A DNA stretch of 64,000 nt. It comes from DATARN01 sp963851105. GTDB lineage: Bacteria > Actinomycetota > Acidimicrobiia > Acidimicrobiales > Palsa-688. The stretch is taken from the NCBI GenBank assembly GCA_963851105.1, contig CAWKNP010000002.1:558001-622000 (forward strand), written 5' to 3'. Of this stretch, positions 63,155 through 64,000 are shown piece after piece; position 1 is the stretch's first letter, and each line of letters opens with the position of its first letter. The translations under genes were made by a program, and so were the position numbers. The notes under the pieces were generated by a model. It had not been told where the DNA came from and made no database searches. It worked only from the letters and a program-made list of their open reading frames with translations.

Positions 63155-63547
63155 TCAGGAAGGTGATGACACCCTTAGCCCCATCGTCCGAGCGGCGCCG
63201 GCCATCCGGTCGTCGTAAGTCACGACCTCGCTGAGATCAGCTCCGAGTCGAGTGGCGGTAGCCAGATGGATTGCGTCCAAGGTTCGAAGCTCGAGTGGGG
63301 CCAACGTCGCAGCCAAGTTCAAGACCCGGTCGTTGACCCGCGCGAGATCGACGCGATCGAGAACGCGGCGACCGGATGCCAGGGCTGGCTCTCCACCGGG
63401 GAGAAGAGAACGGAGCACCTCGGTGCGCGCCAGGGCACTCGAAATGAGGGGACGCCGATGACGAAGGTACTTTCGAAGCGCGTCCGACTGAGGTTCGCGA
63501 ACCGCGAGCTTCACGATGGCCGAGGAGTCCAGATAGGTCGCCGCCAT
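63155..63547 (-). CDS. vapC: VapC toxin (PIN domain)
   Basis: A 130-residue PIN RNase: LDSSAIVKL, a central Glu in ARTEVLRSL, LRTLDAIHLATA and TYDDRMA supply the four acidic residues. It follows the antitoxin by three bases on the same strand. VapC toxins cleave tRNA or rRNA. Unlike the toxin at 57.9 kb, this one is intact and has its partner. Confidence 0.92.
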   Translation of the reverse strand: MAATYLDSSAIVKLAVREPQSDALRKYLRHRRPLISSALARTEVLRSLLPGGEPALASGRRVLDRVDLARVNDRVLNLAATLAPLELRTLDAIHLATATRLGADLSEVVTYDDRMAGAARTMGLRVSSPS

Positions 63548-63550
63548 CGT

Positions 63551-63826
63551 TCAGCGTTCATCCCGGCGGAGGCGGCCGAGAGCGGCCGAGGGAGTCTCAA
63601 TGTTGTCAGATAGCACCAGCGGTTCGGGAAGATCGTCGAGCGCGCCTGAAGCCGGATCGACCTCGCCAGCCGAATACATCTGCTCCAGGGGAGTTCCCTC
63701 AGGGACCGGGGTCAGACGGGCAACCGGACGGCCTCGGTCGGTAATCTCGATCGTTTCGCCCTGCTCGACCAGCCTCAGTAGCTCGCTCGCCCGTTGGCGC
63801 AACTCCCGAATTCCGACCGAGGTCAT
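63551..63826 (-). CDS. vapB: VapB-type (Phd/YefM) antitoxin
   Basis: A 91-residue antitoxin with an N-terminal DNA-binding/dimerisation region (VGIRELRQRASELLRLVEQG) and a C-terminal toxin-binding tail. TIEITDRGRPVARLTPV is typical Phd/YefM. It should bind VapC and repress its own promoter. ATG 63826 is the start. The remaining 174 bases to the window edge show no supported gene. Confidence 0.92.
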   Translation of the reverse strand: MTSVGIRELRQRASELLRLVEQGETIEITDRGRPVARLTPVPEGTPLEQMYSAGEVDPASGALDDLPEPLVLSDNIETPSAALGRLRRDER

Positions 63827-64000
63827 GTGTTACTTGTAGCACAACCAGAGGGTGCAGCGCAACGAGATGCGTGTGCCCTGAAAGCCGTTCCGTGAACTGC
63901 GGGAGGCGGCCACGGTGACGGACGTGGCCAACCGGAGGATCGGGACTGGACCTACGGGCGCGAAATCGCGCCCGGGCCGCAGGTGCCGCGTCCACGCCGA

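Noticed and set aside
1..64000. CRISPR arrays, tRNA/rRNA genes, transposases, prophage
   Set aside because: None of the expected repeats, cloverleaves or proteins were seen.

Overview
The window is GC-rich chromosomal DNA (most codons end in G or C, GTG starts are frequent, genes overlap by ATGA/GTGA). A DUF664/DinB mycothiol-dependent-type enzyme, a group II truncated haemoglobin, an Eis-like acetyltransferase, an FxsA protein and a leucine leader peptide in front of leuA all point to an actinobacterium, probably a soil or freshwater lineage outside the classical mycobacteria and streptomycetes (for example Acidimicrobiia; this is inference). There is no rRNA, tRNA, CRISPR array, insertion sequence or prophage.

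Layout. 1-7.3 kb: a partial two-domain VOC protein, a tiny zinc ribbon, a kinase-fold protein, a PrmC-like methyltransferase with an altered catalytic motif, a PAP2 membrane phosphatase, a secreted protein, a VOC protein, an Eis-like acetyltransferase and an M50B-type membrane protein. 7.6-10.4 kb: a hypothetical gene, a leader with mutually exclusive RNA hairpins, and a KimA-like potassium/APC transporter. 10.4-14.7 kb: a tetR-ABC-ABC operon for a heterodimeric exporter, with a near-textbook TetR operator. 14.8-21.8 kb: a histidine kinase/response regulator pair divergent from a lipoprotein-ATPase-ATPase-FtsX permease operon. 21.9-26.9 kb: small enzymes (VOC, PPOX, ASCH+wHTH, biotinyl-like, FxsA). 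27-30.8 kb: PEP carboxylase, DUF664, TfoX-N. 30.8-35.3 kb: ClC channel, MarR and an ABC-2 drug exporter. 35.4-38.2 kb: LysE, AraC, VOC, DUF2087 regulator, ankyrin protein. 38.2-40.9 kb: a gene-poor stretch with gene remnants. 40.9-44.7 kb: an unusual pyruvate kinase, DUF4166, a frameshifted SRPBCC-DoxX fusion and a truncated haemoglobin. 44.8-50.8 kb: a second two-component system divergent from a phosphodiester glycosidase, then a lipoprotein-like protein and an AlkD glycosylase. 51-54.9 kb: aldo/keto reductase and small proteins. 55-57.6 kb: cydAB cytochrome bd oxidase. 57.9-61.2 kb: a decaying accessory patch (frameshifted VapC, SRPBCC fragment, DUF433 remnant) with a glycosyltransferase. 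61.2-63.9 kb: leuA with a complete transcription attenuator, then a VapBC module.

Themes. Six VOC-fold proteins, several exporters each with its own regulator, cytochrome bd plus truncated haemoglobin, and alkylation repair suggest a stress- and xenobiotic-facing lifestyle. Central carbon genes at the PEP node (ppc, pyk) lie 11 kb apart. The most unusual signals are the switch-like leader before the KimA-like gene, a dispersed 38-nt palindrome present twice, a pyruvate kinase missing most potassium ligands, and several genes caught in the act of breaking.
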